In this document: positions 39,801 to 45,800 of the stretch, in pieces
Layout: the number at the start of each line of letters is the position of its first letter
How positions within the stretch are numbered: the stretch's first letter is position 1
Assembly: GCA_013407085.1 (NCBI GenBank)
Contig: JACCGJ010000627.1
Location: 1-64,000, forward strand
Reading direction: 5' to 3'
DNA from: Atriophallophorus winterbourni
Lineage: Eukaryota > Platyhelminthes > Trematoda > Plagiorchiida > Microphallidae
DNA: 64,000 bases
Program-made: the position numbers and the translations under genes
Notes under the pieces: generated by a model
What the model was told of the DNA's origin: nothing
The model's database searches: none
The model's input: the letters and a program-made list of their open reading frames with translations, nothing else

Positions 39801-42800
39801 TGCTCTGATTAAGCTACCAAACATTTTGTCGCTCAAGGTCAACGGTGTGGACGTTTCGCGACATGGTCACGAACGGGCGGCTACCGAGCTCAGAAACGCA
39901 GCTGACCGCGTGGATTTGGTTCTCTCGTATTCTCCCAAAGGTGAGGGTGTGATAGCTTGGATGTAAAACTTCGTTTGGCGTATCTTTTAAGGGTTTATCC
40001 CGCATTGCGCAAGCGACTGTTCGACTGAGAAGTTACGGTTACCGCTTTTTATGAATTGGAGTTTATCGGAATTGGCGCTATGTATTCATATTTACTGGAT
40101 TGATAATAATGTAAGAGCAAATACTAATATAATTTTTAAATGTCATCAAAACACCTTATTTTTATATCGGCTTCTTTTAGATAACGATAGGGAGAAACAG
40201 GAAGGTATATTTTCTTCAATACCGACAATTTCACGAAGGCAGAGTTGCCGTCGTGTAATCGTTCATGATTGCCTTCAATTTTCTCTGTTAATGTATTCAC
40301 ATATGCAGGTTCTATTCGTTAGTATTATCTAGTGGAATTCGGAAGTTATTTACTTCTGGCATCTACTGCAAAATAATAAAGATTGTGGAGCAGATTTTGG
40401 TAACATTAAGGAAAATAATGGTCAAATCTGGCTGGAGATGCTGGTAATGTCAGGTTTTCCTTTCAAACATGATCGTGCACATGCTACGAGCTGACCGTAT
40501 TAATAAGAATGGATTTTTAATGCAGGTTTGGGACAGAGTTATCGCCACACCATTGCACATCGGTTGTTGTTGACCTCCTGTTTCGAACAACCATTGAATT
40601 CGAAAACTTATGGGGTTGAAAATCATTTTACATGGGTGCTTAGTCTTACCCTTATTGGGCGTTTCACTAGATCTTCAAATACAATCAGTGAATGTTATTT
40701 CGTAATATCTATAAAATACGATTTTTGAACATCCCTACTAAGGTCTGAAGTGTGCACATTCATTCTAGCATACGTTTTATTGATTTAAAGAATACGCCAA
40801 GTTCGCGAGGTATTATCATCGGCAACTTCGAGCTGTCGGTAATCAAAATGCGGCTGACTCTGTGAAACAATACCGTAAACAAAGCAAAAACACCGTTGGC
40901 AATGAGATTGGAAAACGACGGCCCGAATCCGGATCAAGATCCTCCCGTAAGGATAGGCAGCGTCGATCTTCGGGAAAAGAATTGAACAAAAGCCATGATG
41001 TCATCTACTTACGTGTCCAAGTGGACTTTGATCCCAACAAAGAGAACCAGCAACAAGCAACTCCCAAGAAGGCCATATCTTTGCGTTCGGGTGATGTGAT
41101 TGGTGTAACCAACACTTCTGATCCTGAATGGTGGCAGGCAAGTTGTTTTTCACTGTTCAATATGAAGTCTGCGCATGGTTCATTCATTCACATGTGACTT
41201 TTCTACTGACTAAATGTACCGTTTCACTATTCCACTCATAAATAGTAGTAGTACAAAGATGTCACTTAAGCCGTAACCACATAAGAGTGTAAAGAGTATG
41301 AAAATTCAAGACATGCGGATCCTGGTCGCACTATTTTTACCTAATAAGTGCAAACTGCACGAAACCAGCCGTGATGTGTGTGTGTGATGGAAATGCGTGC
41401 AAATGAGCATTTTTGAACATGAAACACAGTTTTCTATCAACATAAATTAGAAGAAATATCATACCTCCTGCCCTTTCTGTTTGGGTTTTTTTAAATCAGG
41501 ATATTAGTTGACGATTAGAAGCCTGCAAATAGCGCTGGCCCAGAGGCTTGTTTTTATAGCTCGTACAAAACGTGAAAGTTAGCGAAATTCCAGATTGAAA
41601 TATTGACTGCATTTCGTTCCTGAAGTTTTGTGTCCACATGACAGAAGTCTCCAACTTGGTCGGAACGAGGTGTAGAGGAAGAGAACGTCGCTGCGGATCT
41701 TTTGAAAGAAACGCGCGTCAGGTGTCCATTCTTTGGTCGCTTCCTACACATGAATAAAAACACGAAAGACGTTTAAAGCTAAAAGCCATTTATTCACCTT
41801 GTAAATGCACCCATTGGTGGAGGGTCGCAGCGATGGGCAACGTCCTGATTCCTCGTCATGCTCAAATGTGAAATGGAAATGAACATGCATCGTAAAATTA
41901 ACTAAATCACCCGTGTCCGCTAGTTCTGAAAACAGACTTAAGCTGTATCATTTCAGCACTAACAATAGATATTAAGCGTGGTGGAGCTGTATTAGTGATC
42001 CATTAATGAACGAAATCACATTGTTTGGAACAACGCTAATTTCAATCAACTTTCGAGTGTTCTACTTACCATTCATTGGATATTTTGGCGCTGTACATTT
42101 CATTTTTATCACTGGACGTTGTAAGTATTGCGATTGCAACTAATAAAAGTTTAGTATTTTCACGTGTGTAATAGAATAGAACATATAAAAATGAACATTA
42201 AATAAGCAACCCTAATATACTTGAAGAATGGAATAAAAAACAATGAGTTGCACGCGTACGTTGTTGAAAGTGCATGCATGGTGTGGACTTTCGCAAGTAA
42301 AAATGGAGTTGTATACGGGACGCCGTCTCGTTGAAACAGTGGAATGCCCAAAGGTGTGTCGAATCACAGTTTGTTAGGTGATTGGCAGTGGTAGATCCAT
42401 AGTCTAGCGCTAGGTTTCCGGGCACGATTACCTCCACGTGGTGTTGTAAAGTATTAACTTTTTTAACCATAAATCTTTGAATTTGAAGTGTCCCAAACAC
42501 ATTTGAATCCGTCGCGTTTGATTCCAGTTGCAGAAGCGGAATCTAGTATATAGGTTTCATTGAGTATGAGTAGTAGGATAATTGTGTCAACTTCAATTAA
42601 GACGCGTACCTAACTTCCATTTTCGTAATATCGATCAAATGACAATCGCTTGGATATTATTTTGAATACACAATATGTCGTGCTCAGTCATATCGTACAG
42701 CTGTGAAAACGAGAACGTAGGTTACAGAATAACTTTTTGTTTTGCTTTCAACTGCCAGGCGCATCTGGTGCTTCCTAATTCTACGGATCCAGCTGGTCCA

Positions 42801-45800
42801 ACCGGTTTGGTGCCGAGTCAGAACCGGCTTGAACGTCGCGAACGAATTCGTTCGCGTCACGTTAACTTCGGTGGGCACCGACAGCGGTCGTCTTCGGTAC
42901 ATCATGCGCATTCATTGATGGAAGTGAATGGAGATAAAGTAATTACGACTAATCGGTGCGAACCGATCAGTGGTTTGACAGTGTCAGTGACTTCATTGTT
43001 CAGTGGTCGTGCGTCAAAAAGCGACAGGAAAGGTGAGTCTTCGTTCACAGGTGCTCCAGCATGTTGCAGCTTAACTTGATTTGATGTTGCGCTAAAAAAA
43101 ATTCATGGAAGTAAAAACAACGGGTTGCATAACAGTAGTCATTTCAATCAAGGCAAACTGATTAACTTGAAGTATTAAAGCACCTTAATATAATTTTTAC
43201 TTTGAATAAATTTGCCAAAATCAATCTATGACGAATAGTGAAAATAAGCTGTACATGGAAAATATTAAAAGGACGAAATTCCGTTTGTTTAGATAATAAT
43301 ATTCATATATAGTTTCGTGCTTTATTGTTCAGCTACACTGATATTATAATATATATATATATAATATATATTATATATATATATATATAATATCTAGAAT
43401 CTTAGACTCAAATCTCGGTACTATGCCACTCGTACATGCACTCTCGCTACTAATGCAATCTTGCTCCGTCCAACGGGTGGCATCAGTACTGAGACTTTGA
43501 GTGTAATACAGTGTGTCCCCATAATAAAATGTTACACTTAAAATAATTGTAATCATATTGTTTGTTAGTATTTCATTATTTCAAATGTATAGAAATATGT
43601 TATAGGTAGATTTTCGTATGTCAATGCTTGTTCTCAAACTGACGTCCATTTTGATCCGGGCACTGCGGCCAACACCAAGCAATGGAATCGCATTCATCAT
43701 GAAATAATTCCCTTGGTATTTGGGCGCATTATTGTTCACTGGCTTCTCTTAATTCAACGATGGTTGCAGCTGTCGTAGCATAGACTTTGTCTTTTAAGAA
43801 TCCCCATAAGAAAAAATCTAGTGGCATGAGGTCTGGTGACCTGGGAGGATATTCGAAAAAACCTCTGCGTCCAATCCACCTGTTTGGCAGGACCTCATAA
43901 AGGAAAGACCTAACATCGCGATGGTAATGTGGGGGTGCCCCATCTTGCTGAAAATAAAACTATTGACTATTTACACTTATTAGAATGCAGCAAAATGTAA
44001 TAAAAAACAAAATAACACTTGTCAATATTTTAATACATTTGAAATAATGAAATACTAACAAACACTCTAATTACAATTATTTTAAGTGTGTATACATTTT
44101 TTGGGACACCCTGTNNNNNNNNNNNNNNNNNNNNAAATCGTGGAGTAGACTAATGAACATTGCCAAACAAAAGCTCTTTGATGGCCTGTGCTACATTTTC
44201 CCACAGAATGCCAGAGCAGGAAGCATCACAATGGCTGATTACAGTCACTTCAAACCCAAAACATATGCATTGGAGAGGAATCGCAAGAACTGATAGAAAA
44301 CATCCTCAGCCATAGAATGAAGTGTGATCTCACAAGGTCGGTCCACCGAGCCCAAAATGAAAAGCACTCGAAGATAAACAGTCAGCACTAACTTGCCAGT
44401 GTTCGCTTAGAAGTGACAACGGCGCGGACGCACAGATGATGTCACTAGGGACGTATTGGACGTAAGGAAACTCGATACAACATCACGTTTGACAAATCGC
44501 GATAACCCGGCCGCAGCGGTACAGCGGTTGCGCTTTTTAATCGTCATACCCATATAAAAATCCTACTGTGGTTGGGCTTTTGGGAAATTTGTTTAACTTT
44601 ATTCCTAATTACTTGCAGATGTAAGATGAGTACTGACAATGGTCAGAAAAATAACTGCAACTTATTCAATGGGTTATATTGTAGAGAATAAGAAGTCGAG
44701 TTTTCTGACAGGACATTCATGACGTTGGCTTGAATCACACAAACTAAATACTTGTATAAGAACTGTTTGTACACACCACGTCAGACATGCACCTCCTGAT
44801 TCTCGGACGACTTCCTAATCGTTTACCGACGCTATCAGATTATCGCTTAACGTTTTACAGCTGGACAACATCAGACCTATTATAACCACTTTTCGGGTGA
44901 TGGTGTGATTTTTTGGCCTGAGTTCACGACTTGTCTTTGTCGCGCTAGTCGTTCGACCCACTTTAACGAGCTAATGATGTGTACCATCTATTAATGTCTC
45001 TGTCCCATTCCATGACTGGACATCTTCGTGGTTAGGCAACCAGAAACAACTACCGGCACAATAGACTACAACTGCTTGTTAAGAAATAAAATAAAACGAA
45101 GTGAAAATTATACTTTGTAATCAACTTACGTTTACCTCGTGTTAATATTTCGTAAAGATTTTATAATATAAAGACTATATTGTTTTAAAATACCAAGAGA
45201 TGTTTTCGTGTCAATGATGAAAAATATTCCCTGTTGCGGTTTCGTCTCATATCGGCGTCAGATGAAATGTGACCCAACATTACACCTGCCGTGGAATTTA
45301 TTTACACTATATCACCAACTTTCTGCTATTCAGTGAAGAAATTTGCGATTAACGCGGAACCAAACCATTGCTCTTCCTATGCAGATATCGAACAGGACTG
45401 TTTTGTGCTTTCCTACATCCCCGTCACTCCGGTGCAGTTGAGTTTCGCCAGACCGGTGGTTATCATGGGTCACATGAAAGAACAACTGGCCGATGAACTC
45501 CTCAATGAATACCCGGATCAATTCGGGACTGTCGTGCCATGTAAGTTGAGTTGTTCGACGTGACGTGGGTCACCGTTTCCGGGTGAGGATCAGTTTCATC
45601 CAAACTCACATTCGCACTGATGCTAGCTAAGCAATGTTAACAACGATTCAGCCTCAGTTAATCAAAAATACGTCTTGTGAATTCGCTATTGGGGCATCCA
45701 CATAATGGAAAAATTCCTGTTTCGCTCGTAAGTTCACGTTCAGAAATAACACGCTGACAGCAGTCACTTGTCGTGTAAACGTCCAGAGGTTTATCCCATT

